A DNA stretch of 64,000 nt from Trebonia sp963737285 (GTDB taxonomy: Bacteria; Actinomycetota; Actinomycetes; Streptosporangiales; Streptosporangiaceae), in assembly GCA_963737285.1 (NCBI GenBank), contig CAVTRT010000003.1, positions 1,302,001 through 1,366,000 of the forward strand, in the 5' to 3' direction. Under the pieces are notes generated by a model. That model was not told the DNA's origin, searched no databases, and saw only the letters and a program-made list of their open reading frames with translations. Positions 18,709 through 26,690 of the stretch are shown piece after piece. Every line of letters begins with the position of its first letter. Position 1 is the stretch's first letter. The translations under genes were made by a program, and so were the position numbers.

Positions 18709-19739
18709 AGGACGAGTTCCTTCCCGCCCTCGCCGGGGTCACCTCCAAGTCGGAGGCATGCCGGCTCCTGGGCAAGTCGCGGGTCACCTTGTGGCGCAAG
18801 GAGAATCCCCGCCCGCCTCGCCCCCGGAAGCCGCTGGACCAGCGGGCGCCGCACCCTGCCGCGCTCTCGGAAGAGGAAAGGGAAATGGTCCTGGATGTGC
18901 TCGACAGTGACCGGTTCGCCGACAAGTCGCCAGCCCAGGCCTGGGCGGTCCTCCTCGACGAGGGCTGCTACGTCTGCTCCGTCCGCACCATGTACCGGGT
19001 CCTGGCCAGCCGCGACGAGGTCCGCGAGCGCCGGGCCCAGGCCGCCCACCCGCCCCGCGTCCGCCCCGAGCTCGTCGCCGACGGCCCCGACCAGGTATGG
19101 TCGTGGGACATCACGAAGCTCAAGTCAAAATGGCGCGGAGCCTACTTCGACCTTTACGTCATGCTTGACATCTACTCCCGGAAGGTCATTCACTGGGAAG
19201 TCCACGAGACTGAGAACGGCGACCTCGCGAAAGAGTTCATCGAGAACGCCATCATCGCCAACGGCGGAGCCAGGCCAGGCTACATCCACGCCGACAACGG
19301 GACCTCGATGACATCCAAGCCCGTCGCCGACCTGCTCACGGACCTGCGCATAACCCGGTCACACTCGCGCCCGCACGTCTCCAACGACAATCCCTACTCA
19401 GAAGCCCACTTCAAGACGCTCAAGTACTGCCCGGCATTTCCCGGGACCTTCGCCTCACTCGGCGATGCCCGCGATTTCTGTGGCCTCTTCTTCACTTACT
19501 ACAACACCGAGCATCGTCATTCAGGAATCGGACTGCACACCCCGCAGTCCGTCCACGACGGCACTGCCCGCCAGATCCGTGCCCGCCGCCAGCGAGTCCT
19601 CGACGCCGCCTACGCCGTCCGCCCGGACCGGTTCCAGTCACGACCCGTAGCGCCGAAGCTACCTGGCAAGACCTGGATCAACCAGCCACGACTCACCATC
19701 GAGTCACAAGAAGACACACTGATCACACAAGTTGCCTGA
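18660..19739 (+). CDS. IS3 orfB transposase (DDE integrase domain)
   Basis: In the -1 frame to orfA and overlapping it; the frame stays open from 18660, so the product is probably an OrfAB fusion made by frameshifting near the orfA end. It contains an HTH-like region (SKSEACRLLGKSRVTLWR) and an rve core with WSWDITKL, HADNGTS and NPYSEAHFKTLKY, giving the D, D and E residues. The C-terminus (KTWINQPRLTIESQ) is shared with the IS remnant at 25.2 kb. Confidence 0.87.
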   Translation, partial: GDALRERGFRKESEEVKDEFLPALAGVTSKSEACRLLGKSRVTLWRKENPRPPRPRKPLDQRAPHPAALSEEEREMVLDVLDSDRFADKSPAQAWAVLLDEGCYVCSVRTMYRVLASRDEVRERRAQAAHPPRVRPELVADGPDQVWSWDITKLKSKWRGAYFDLYVMLDIYSRKVIHWEVHETENGDLAKEFIENAIIANGGARPGYIHADNGTSMTSKPVADLLTDLRITRSHSRPHVSNDNPYSEAHFKTLKYCPAFPGTFASLGDARDFCGLFFTYYNTEHRHSGIGLHTPQSVHDGTARQIRARRQRVLDAAYAVRPDRFQSRPVAPKLPGKTWINQPRLTIESQEDTLITQVA

Positions 19740-19806
19740 TGTTTCAACCAGTTTGACATGCAGCGTCCGGCGAGGAGCCCTGGCTCAGCTGGCAGCGGGC
19801 AGGCGG

Positions 19807-20607
19807 TCAGCAGCGGTGCTGCCCGCTCCCAGTGCAGGCCGGTAAAACGCCAGCCGGGCGGGGATGTTGCCACGGTCGTACCTCCGGTACAGGTCGGCGA
19901 GCTCGATCGGGCCCGGCGAAGTGGGCGATGTCGGCCAGTGCCTCGCCGGGGTTGTCGGGCATGTGCAGGTGGTTGCGCAGCGGCCCGCCGCCGAGCTGGC
20001 CGCGGATGGCCCGCTTGATGGCGGCCAGGTCAGCCGCCGGGTCCGGGGCGCGCAGGATCAGGACTGTCACGGGACTGCTGGTCAGGTAGGCGTCGCGGTC
20101 CAGGACGTAGTCCGCGCCGTATGCCTCGGGGTACATCCGGCGGGTGTCGGCGGTGGTGAGCATGACCTCGCGCACGGCCAGTATCTCGAAGGCGGCGCTG
20201 ATCATCTGCCGGATCCGCGTCACCGGGGCGCCCGGCTTGACCATCGCCAGGGACAGTGACGCCGGCGGCCACGCCGGTGCCGGGCCGGGTGCCCGCATCG
20301 CGGCGGCCCACCGCAGCAGGCACCCGCACGCGCCGTGCCCGGTCCCCGGGTGCCCCGGCGGGCGAGAGCCGGCCAGCGCCATACCCTGCTGCGCGCAGCC
20401 CGGGCAGGCAGTTCGGTCCGTGCGGGTGCCGGGCGCGAGGTCGGGCAGCGGGATGGCCGCCCGGTAGGCCGCCCACCAGGCGTCCCATGGGCTGGGGACG
20501 CGCGCCCCCGTGGCCAGCGTGCCGCTGAGCCGGGCGTCCATGGCGTAGCCGAGCAGCGCCCTGGCCGCGTGCTTGCCCGCGAGCGGAACGGCTGGCCCGC
20601 TACCCAT
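19807..20607 (-). CDS. Nucleoside-diphosphate-kinase-like protein with Cys-rich N-terminus
   Basis: 266 residues. Residues 117-235 follow the NDK fold: LAMVKPGA with the nucleotide-binding Lys (K124), MYPEAYG, AYLTSSPVTVLIL, and RNHLHMPDNPGEAL with the phosphohistidine position H215. Ahead of it is a 110-residue extension with CPGC (68-71) and CGC (94-96), possibly metal-binding and not part of ordinary NDKs. ATG at 20607 follows GGAGG and overlaps the PTPS stop by eight bases, so it is the last gene of the pterin operon. It may supply GTP or phosphorylate a pterin nucleotide; that role is inferred. The C-terminus ends 49 bases from the IS3 edge. Confidence 0.75.
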   Translation of the reverse strand: MGSGPAVPLAGKHAARALLGYAMDARLSGTLATGARVPSPWDAWWAAYRAAIPLPDLAPGTRTDRTACPGCAQQGMALAGSRPPGHPGTGHGACGCLLRWAAAMRAPGPAPAWPPASLSLAMVKPGAPVTRIRQMISAAFEILAVREVMLTTADTRRMYPEAYGADYVLDRDAYLTSSPVTVLILRAPDPAADLAAIKRAIRGQLGGGPLRNHLHMPDNPGEALADIAHFAGPDRARRPVPEVRPWQHPRPAGVLPACTGSGQHRC

Positions 20608-21094
20608 GGTGGCCTCCGGGGCTGCCGGTGACAGTGGCGGAGGTGTCGGGGGCCTCGGCCAGGACGAGCTCGGCCAGGTGAATGCCGGGAAGGCTCAGGC
20701 CCGGCAGGAGCCGGGCGAGCAGCCAGTCGGCGATGGCCTCGGTGGTGGTGTTCGGCACCGGCAGCAAGACGACATCGGAATCAGGCAGGCTGTACCGCTT
20801 GCCGCCGCACTCGATGAGAACCTGCCCGTCACGGCAAGCGCAGGTCCCGCCCGGCGGGGCGGCGGGGAAGAGGGTGCGGCGCTTCAGCGGCGCGATCGCG
20901 GCGGCGAGCGCGGCCTTGGCGCGACTGAAGTCGCAGACCATCCCGTCGGGGCCGACTTGGCCGTGCAGCCGCAGCGTGACGGTGAACGAATGGCCGTGCA
21001 GCGGCTCGAACTGGCCGTCGTGCAGGCCGGCGTGCGCGGCGCAGAACGCGAAGGCGCCGCCCCCGCCGATCGTGATGATTGCCTGGGCCGTCAT
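20600..21094 (-). CDS. 6-pyruvoyl-tetrahydropterin synthase/QueD-family protein
   Basis: 164 residues of the COG0720 family. Zinc ligands H21 (FCAAHAG), H33 and H35 (LHGHSF) are present, as are the C-terminal NTTTEAIADWL and LAEAPDTSA segments. Where QueD has CxxxHGH this protein has FEPLHGH, so the catalytic Cys is absent and a Glu (E30) stands three residues before HGH. As I recall, that is the pattern of PTPS-III enzymes, which make 6-hydroxymethyldihydropterin. An extra Cys-rich insert (CACRDG, residues 85-90) is unusual. ATG at 21094 has AAAGGGG. Lies 17 bases after folE. Confidence 0.82.
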   Translation of the reverse strand: MTAQAIITIGGGGAFAFCAAHAGLHDGQFEPLHGHSFTVTLRLHGQVGPDGMVCDFSRAKAALAAAIAPLKRRTLFPAAPPGGTCACRDGQVLIECGGKRYSLPDSDVVLLPVPNTTTEAIADWLLARLLPGLSLPGIHLAELVLAEAPDTSATVTGSPGGHHG

Positions 21095-21111
21095 GAGGCA
21101 CCCCTTTCCGG

Positions 21112-21714
21112 TCAGCCAGTGATCCCGGCGAGCGCGAAGAACTCCTCCCGCGGCCGGTGATCGGACAGCAGCACGCCGTGCAGCGCAGACGTGACGGTCA
21201 TCGACCCCGATGCCCGTGCCCCGCGCAGCGTCATGCACAGGTGCTCGGCCACGAGCACGACGCCGACGCCCTGCGGGTGCAGGCGCTCATCCAGCCAGTT
21301 GGCGACCTGCTGGGTCAGCCGCTCCTGGACCTGCGGGCGATGGGCGAACAGCTCCACCACGCGGGCCAGCTTGGACAATCCGAGGATCCGCTCCCCCGGC
21401 AGGTAAGCGACATAGGCGAGGCCGGTGAACGGCAGGATGTGGTGCTCGCACAGCGACCGGAACGGGATGGCCCGCTCAACCACCAGCTGCCGGTACCCCT
21501 CGTCGTTGGGGAACGTCGTCAGGTCGAACTGGCGAGGCGTCAGCATCTCCTCCAGGGCGCGGGCCATCCGGGCCGGCGTCCGCGCCATCGAGTCACTCGC
21601 CGTGTCGATGCCCAGGGCCGCGAGCAGGGCGGCGGCTGCGGCCTCCGCCGCCGCGAGGTCCGGCACCCCGCGGCCCCACCCGGCCCGGGCCTCACCGACG
21701 GCGGTCGCGCTCAC
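21112..21714 (-). CDS. folE: GTP cyclohydrolase I
   Basis: 200 residues with the full GCH-I pattern: zinc ligands C89 and H92 in SLCEHHILPFTG and C160 in EHLCMTLRG, plus GLSKLARVVELFAHRPQVQERLT. It opens GTP to 7,8-dihydroneopterin triphosphate, the entry step to folate, tetrahydropterin and 7-deazapurine pathways. GTG at 21714 overlaps the folB stop as GTGA, showing coupling. The usual RGVxxxxS is RGARASGS here. Whether the genome also has a housekeeping folE cannot be seen, but the operon partners suggest a dedicated pathway. Confidence 0.9.
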   Translation of the reverse strand: MSATAVGEARAGWGRGVPDLAAAEAAAAALLAALGIDTASDSMARTPARMARALEEMLTPRQFDLTTFPNDEGYRQLVVERAIPFRSLCEHHILPFTGLAYVAYLPGERILGLSKLARVVELFAHRPQVQERLTQQVANWLDERLHPQGVGVVLVAEHLCMTLRGARASGSMTVTSALHGVLLSDHRPREEFFALAGITG

Positions 21715-22091
21715 GCCTGGTCCTTGGCACCAGCGAAGTCGGCCGCAGTGCGGTCGATGACGATGCTGACCGTATCGGCGAACCGCAGCGCCCCGGGCTT
21801 GCTGACCCGCACCTGCGCGTACGGCGCCTTTTGACCGCAAACTAGGACCCGCGCGATCCTGGCCGCCAGGGCCTCGATGGTGAAGCACTCCGACTTCTCC
21901 ACCTCGGTGATCACCGCCTTGACGGCCGCCCGGTAGTCCCACGCGTCGGCCAGGTCGTCACTGGCCCCGGCCGACCGGGCGTCAGTGCCGACCTTCAGGG
22001 CGACCACCACGTCGGAGCAGTCGCGGCGCTCCTCGGGCTTGCAGCCGATCACGCACCGCAGGCGCAGCCCGTCTACCTCGATCAGGTCCAA
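21711..22091 (-). CDS. folB: Dihydroneopterin aldolase/epimerase-like (FolB family)
   Basis: 126 residues from a TTG start at 22091, chosen because AAGGAG precedes it; an ATG at 22136 in frame lacks a ribosome site. The tunnelling-fold family pattern is clear: IEVDGLRLRCVIG, the catalytic-region PEER (19-22), DLADAWDYRAAVKAV, FTIEALAARIA with E73, and VSKPGALRFAD with the catalytic Lys K98. Reaction: aldol cleavage or 2'-epimerisation of dihydroneopterin species. It is the first gene of the four-gene pterin operon, divergent from the XRE/TPR regulator. Confidence 0.82.
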   Translation of the reverse strand: MDLIEVDGLRLRCVIGCKPEERRDCSDVVVALKVGTDARSAGASDDLADAWDYRAAVKAVITEVEKSECFTIEALAARIARVLVCGQKAPYAQVRVSKPGALRFADTVSIVIDRTAADFAGAKDQA

Positions 22092-22199
22092 GACCCTCTC
22101 CTTCCCGGCTATATTCGGCAGCCGCCCGCCCGGCATACGCTCCAGGCGATTGGCCTTTCACTCACAGTCGCCCCGCGATGGCGGCCACGCCAGGGGCAT

Positions 22200-22227
22200 G
22201 GTGTTGCCGCCCTGTTGCCGCAACACC
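22200..22227. promoter_or_regulatory. Inverted repeat between pterin operon and XRE/TPR gene
   Basis: GGTGTTGC (22200-22207) and GCAACACC (22220-22227) are exact inverted arms 12 bases apart, in the 156-base divergent region between the folB-like and XRE/TPR starts. It sits 20 bases upstream of the regulator's ATG, a plausible operator. Promoter elements were not identified. Confidence 0.45.
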
Positions 22228-22247
22228 GCGATGACCGGGAGGCGAGC

Positions 22248-23597
22248 ATGGACGCTGAGCTGCAGGACGCGGCGGCCGAGGCGTTCGCCGCAGCCCTGCG
22301 GGACCTGCGCATGAGGGCAGGCATGACGCTGCGGGAGCTCGGCAGGCGCGCGCTGTACGACTACACCCGGATCTCCCGCGCCGAGCGCGGGGAGATCCTG
22401 ATCCCCGAGGACAAGGTCAGGGCCATCGACGACGTCCTCAGCGGCCACGGACTGCTCGTCACGCTGCGCCATGACGCCGGAACAGCAGCGCTTGCCATGG
22501 CCGGGCACTGTAGCGTGACAGGCAGCAGCCCTGTCATCCTGAACATCCGGCTACCAGGCGGAGGGAGCATCACCGTGCGACTGTCCCGGCGCCAGTTCAC
22601 CCAGTTGCTCACCACCGGGCTGCTCGGCGCCGCCCTCCCGGGCGCCGTGACCCCCGACGACGCCAACCGCGCCGCCCGCGCCGTCGCCGAGCCGGCCCGC
22701 GTCGACAGCGAGGTCCTCGGCTACTTCCGCAGGGCCCTCAGCGAGTACTACTCCGCCGACAAGATGCTCGGCCCCCGGCGGCTGATCGGCCCGGTCCTCG
22801 ACCAGGTCGAGGTACTGGACGACATGCGGCGCGCCGCCCACCCGGGAACCGCAGGCCCGGTCCTGCGCATCCTGGCCCAGTACGGCGAGATGGCCGGCTG
22901 GCTCCTGCAAGACAGCGGAAGCCTCGACGACGCCGCCCACTGGTCCCGGCAGGCATGGGAGTGGGCCACCTGCGCGGGCGACTCCAACATGGCCGCCTAC
23001 ATGCTCGTCCGGCAGGCCAACATCGCGATCCTCGCCGATGACCCCGCCGCCGTCGTCGGGCTGTCCGCCGCCGCCCGCCGCACCCCCGGCCCTGTCGACC
23101 CCAAGCTCACCGCGCTGGCCATGCAGCAAGAAGCACGCGGCCACGCCCGGCTCGGCAGCCACCACGACTGCCTGGCCCTGCTCGACCAGGCCGCCGAGAC
23201 CCTCCGCGACCACCCCGACGTCACCGAGCAGGACGTCCCCGACTACCTCCACAATTACGGCCTGCCCGCCCTCACCGAGCAGTCAGCCGGCTGCTACCAG
23301 GTCACCGGCCACGCCGACACCGCCGTCACCATCCTGGAGCAGGCCATCAGCGGCACGAGCCGCAGCCACGCCCGCGACAGGGGGCACCTCACTGCCAAGC
23401 TCGCCGTCGCCATCACCCGCACCCGCGACCCCGACCCCGCACGAGCCACCACCCTCGGCCTTCAGGCCCTGGCCATCGCCCGGGAAACCGGCTCCGCCCG
23501 CATCACCCGCGAAGTCCAGACCCTCGACATGCTCATGAGCAGCCGCTGGCCAGGACACCCGTCAAGCCGCGAGGTCCACGACGCCCTAGCCGTCTGA
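22248..23597 (+). CDS. XRE-family regulator with TPR-like C-terminal domain
   Basis: 449 residues. Residues about 13-66 form a helix-turn-helix (FAAALRDLRMRAGMTLRELG, then TRISRAERGEILIPEDKV). The long helical remainder has TPR-like repeats (DAAHWSRQAWEWATCAGD, then GHARLGSHHDCLALLDQAAE), as in actinobacterial regulators that bind peptides or partner proteins. ATG at 22248 follows GGGAGG. It is divergent from the pterin operon and is the best candidate for controlling it. Confidence 0.85.
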   Translation: MDAELQDAAAEAFAAALRDLRMRAGMTLRELGRRALYDYTRISRAERGEILIPEDKVRAIDDVLSGHGLLVTLRHDAGTAALAMAGHCSVTGSSPVILNIRLPGGGSITVRLSRRQFTQLLTTGLLGAALPGAVTPDDANRAARAVAEPARVDSEVLGYFRRALSEYYSADKMLGPRRLIGPVLDQVEVLDDMRRAAHPGTAGPVLRILAQYGEMAGWLLQDSGSLDDAAHWSRQAWEWATCAGDSNMAAYMLVRQANIAILADDPAAVVGLSAAARRTPGPVDPKLTALAMQQEARGHARLGSHHDCLALLDQAAETLRDHPDVTEQDVPDYLHNYGLPALTEQSAGCYQVTGHADTAVTILEQAISGTSRSHARDRGHLTAKLAVAITRTRDPDPARATTLGLQALAIARETGSARITREVQTLDMLMSSRWPGHPSSREVHDALAV

Positions 23598-23792
23598 CTG
23601 CAGCAGCGACCACAGGGCAGCGTGGGCGTGGTGGTAAGCGGTCACCGCGTCGAGCGCGTCAACGTAAAGAACGCCGGCGGGGCTGTTAGCCAGAACGATG
23701 CCCGGCACGGGGACGCGACTGAAGCGCAGCACGATGAAGCCGCCCGGCCGGGAGATCAAGGGGCATCCCTGCGGTCCCGGCCGGGCGGCAGC

Positions 23793-23978
23793 TCAGGACT
23801 TCTGCTGCCCCGTGTCAGCGAGGCCGAGCAGTGCGTGCTCGACGCGGTCGCGGAAGACGGTCAGCTCGGCTTCCAGGGCGTCCTCTATCGCCTCGCTCTC
23901 GGCGAGGATGACGTCGGCGGCGAGCTTCAGCTTCTCCAGGTGAGTCCGCTCCAGGCTGAGCGGGCTAAGGTCAGACAT
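23793..23978 (-). CDS. Small helical hypothetical protein, 61 aa
   Basis: The product is short and strongly helical (LERTHLEKLKLAADVILAES, then EAELTVFRDRVEHALLG), possibly a coiled coil. GAGAGG lies before the ATG at 23978. It follows the broken DUF4192 gene on the same strand. No family recognised. Confidence 0.55.
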   Translation of the reverse strand: MSDLSPLSLERTHLEKLKLAADVILAESEAIEDALEAELTVFRDRVEHALLGLADTGQQKS

Positions 23979-24030
23979 CAGGGGAACCTCTCGTTTCGCG
24001 GGTAATGGATGGGCGGCCCCGGGCTTTCGC

Positions 24031-25128
24031 CTAGGGTCTTGGAACGCCGTCCCGGAGGCTGCGCAGGACGGTGACCAGGTCGCCTGGGGACGGCGGCGTG
24101 GTGGAGCCGATGATGTCGCGCAGCACGGCGTCCATCGGGTGGCCCAGGCCATCGGCCAGCGCCCGGTCCAGGGCGATCCGGGCCAGCGCCCCGTTGCCGG
24201 ACTGCCTGGCCACCAGCGCCAGCAGGCAGGCCGGGGTGGCTCTCAGGCCCGGCGGGGCAAGCCGGGCCAGGTCGGTCCACAGCCGCTGGTGGGCCTGGCA
24301 ATGGGCCGGGTCCATCAGCAGCCAGGCCCGCTCCCGGGCCACCGGGAACGTCAGCGCGACGGCCAGTGTGGCCAGGTCCTCGGGGCTGGTGACGCTGCCG
24401 CCCGCCCGGTAGGCGCGAACGGCGGCAGTAATCGCGCGGTGCCCGGCGGTGGCATTCGGGCGGTGATCCCGTCCCGCCGCCCGGCGCCTGGCCGCGCAGC
24501 GGGCATTACGGGCAGCCCGACCGATGGCATGCCGCGCGGCCTCAGCCATCACCTCGGCCTGCTCGCCGCGGACGTGGGCGGTGCTGGCGGCTAGCACGTC
24601 TCGGCCGCCTTGCAGGCCGCGACCGCCGGGTCGCCAGCTGGGCTGTAGGGGATACCCTCCGGCGGGCAGCACCCTGGGCCGGAGCACAAGCAGCACCAGT
24701 ACCGGCCGTCGTCGGCGCGTAGCGCCTGCTGCAGTTGCATGCCAGCCGACGTGATGGCCTCTCGCAGTTGGGCCGCCTGGGGGACGACCAGCCGACCGGG
24801 GCCGAACCCGACCACCGCGGCCAGCAGTGCAGCCGGCGGCGGCCAGTGCCTTCACCGCATCCAAGGCGTGGACGGCTGCCAGCACCAGGTTCGGCGGGTC
24901 GGGCTGCTCCCAGTGCATCGTGACCGCGACGCGGCCGGATGGCGGGACCGCTCCCATCACCACGAAGTCCCGCTCGCCCGGAGCGAATCCCAGCAGGTAC
25001 GGCACCAGGTTCAGCAGCTGCGCTGGGGTCCGCACGGCAACAGCGACCCGCTCGCCGCCAGCCCCGAGTCCTTCCCCGGGCCCGGCAGCCGATACTGGCC
25101 CGGTTGATGCTTCCGTGGCCGCGTTCAT
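24031..25128 (-). pseudogene. DUF4192 protein with two compensating frameshifts
   Basis: The N-terminal part (TPAQLLNLVPYLLGFAPGERDF) and C-terminal part (RERAWLLMDPAHCQAHQRLW) are in one frame. The middle (LREAITSAGMQLQQALRADD, then GRYWCCLCSGPGCCPPEG) is in another, between about 24830 and 24600. All three belong to the DUF4192 family, common in actinobacteria and of unknown function. Two shifts that cancel look either like decay or like two assembly errors. With both corrected the protein would be full length. Confidence 0.75.
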
Positions 25129-25214
25129 GCCGCCCCCTCCGCTTCGGCCACCAGGGAACCGGCAGCGGACTCGGCGGCCTGAAGACCCTGAGGCATCGCT
25201 CCCGCCTCGGAACC

Positions 25215-25412
25215 TGTCAATCGGTTTGGAACATTAAGCGACGAAAACTTGGGCTGCTGTGTCCTCCTGTGACTCGATGGTCGGTCGTGGCTGGTTGATC
25301 CAGGTCTTGCGCGGGAGTCGGGGTGCCCTGGGCGGTCGGCGGAAGCGGTCGGGGCGGGCGGCGTAGGCGGCGTCGAGGACCTGCTGGCGGCGGGCCTGGA
25401 TCTTGCGCCAGG
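25215..25412 (-). mobile_element. 3' remnant of an IS3-family element
   Basis: The minus strand encodes the tail of an OrfB nearly identical in pattern to the one at 19.6 kb (QVLDAAYAARPDRF, then KTWINQPRPTIESQEDT). A terminal repeat starting TGTCAATCGG at 25215 follows. It is cut at 25412 by the next IS3 element. The rest of this copy is not seen on the other side, so the later insertion was accompanied by deletion. Confidence 0.75.
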
Positions 25413-25464
25413 TGGACCACCCCGGCTTCCTTGGAGGGTGTGACCTCAGGGAAGGATGTTACTC

Positions 25465-25785
25465 ATGGGATCCGGGAAGGTACACCCGCCTGAGCTGCGG
25501 GAACGGGCGGTGCAGATGGTGTTTGACTTGCGTGCGGAATCGGGGAACGACCGCGGGTCAATCCAGAGGGTGGCCGAGCGGCTCGGCGTGCATCCGGACA
25601 CGCTGCGGGGCTGGGTGGCGAAGGCGGAAGTCGATTCGGGGAGGCGGCCCGGTACCGTGACCGACGATAAGAGGCGGATCGCGGAGCTGGAGCGGGAAAA
25701 CAAGGAGCTGCGGCGGGCGAATGAGATCCTGAAGGCGGCGAGCGCTTATTTCGCCCGGGAACTCGACGTGAAACTGCCGCGCTAG
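25465..25785 (+). CDS. IS3 orfA
   Basis: About 106 residues: a helix-turn-helix (ELRERAVQMVFDLRAES, then VAERLGVHPDTLRGWV) and a leucine-zipper tail (RRIAELERENKELRRANEIL). ATG at 25465 has AAGG at proper spacing; an ATG at 25456 is too close to it. orfB overlaps in another frame. Confidence 0.85.
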   Translation: MGSGKVHPPELRERAVQMVFDLRAESGNDRGSIQRVAERLGVHPDTLRGWVAKAEVDSGRRPGTVTDDKRRIAELERENKELRRANEILKAASAYFARELDVKLPR

Positions 25786-26690
25786 TCGAGTTCATTGATT
25801 CTCACCGGGACCGGTTCGGTGTCGAGCCGGTCTGCGCGGTGCTGGATTTTTCGCCGTCCACGTATTACGCGGCGAGGAAGAGGAAGCAGGATAAGACCAC
25901 CCGCGATATCCGCGACGAGTACCTGAAGAAGGAGGTAATGCGGGTATGGGAGGATCCGCGGAAGGCGCGCGGGAAGTACGGTGCGCGGAAGGTATGGCGG
26001 CAGCTGAACCGCGACGGGATCATCGTTGCCCGGTGCACGGTGGAGCGGCTGGTGCGCGGGCTGGGGATCGGCGGCGTGCAGGCCAGGCGGAAGAGGCCGC
26101 GGACCACGGTGCCCGGGGCGGCCGGGGCGGAGCGTCCGTCTGACCTGCTGGAGCGTAATTTCTCTGCGGATGCGCCGAGTAAGCGCTGGGTGGCGGATAT
26201 TACGTATGTGGAAGTCACGGGTGATTTCGTGTATGTCGCCTTCGTCATGGACCTGTTTTCCCGGAAGATTGCCGGCTGGCAGGTGAGCGACAGGCTGCAG
26301 GCCGATCTGGCTCTCGATGCGCTGGAAATGGCGATCTGGCGGGCCGGCGGTGATCTTGACCCGGGGCAGCTGGCTCATCATTCCGACCGCGGTGTCCAGT
26401 ATACGTCGATCCGGTATGCCGAGCGGCTGCAGGAGATCGGAGCCGCGCGCTCGGTCGGGAGCAAGGGAGATTCCTATGATAACGCGGCGGCCGAGTCTCT
26501 TAACAGCCTGTACAAGAAGGAGCTTATCGAGTCGGATGGTCCATGGAAAGGCGTGAGTGATGTAGCTCTCGCCACACTGGAGTGGGTATCCTGGTATAAT
26601 AAGTAACGGCTCCACTCGGCGTGCGGGTATATGCCTCCGGAGGAATTCGAGAAACAGCATCACGCGCGTCAGGGAATCCTGGTAGGATAA
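25782..26690 (+). pseudogene. IS3 orfB with in-frame stop
   Basis: The rve transposase is complete in pattern: RFGVEPVCAVLDFSPSTYY, VADITYVEV, HHSDRGVQYTS and DSYDNAAAESLNSLYK give the catalytic D, D and E. After WVSWYNK a TAA at 26604-26606 stops the frame, and the family tail RLHSACGYMPPEEFEKQ follows in the same frame after it. A single substitution therefore removes the last 28 residues. The element may be inactive. Confidence 0.8.

Larger units (their letters stand above)
15715..19758 (+). mobile_element. IS3-family element carrying group II intron 2
   Basis: orfA and orfB of an IS3-type transposase lie between imperfect terminal repeats starting TGTGCAAAC at 15715 and, on the other strand, TGTCAAACTGG ending at 19758. 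Without the 2504-base intron the element would be 1540 bases, normal for IS3. I cannot find matching target duplications. Its left end lies 22 bases beyond the end of group II intron 1. Confidence 0.8.
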
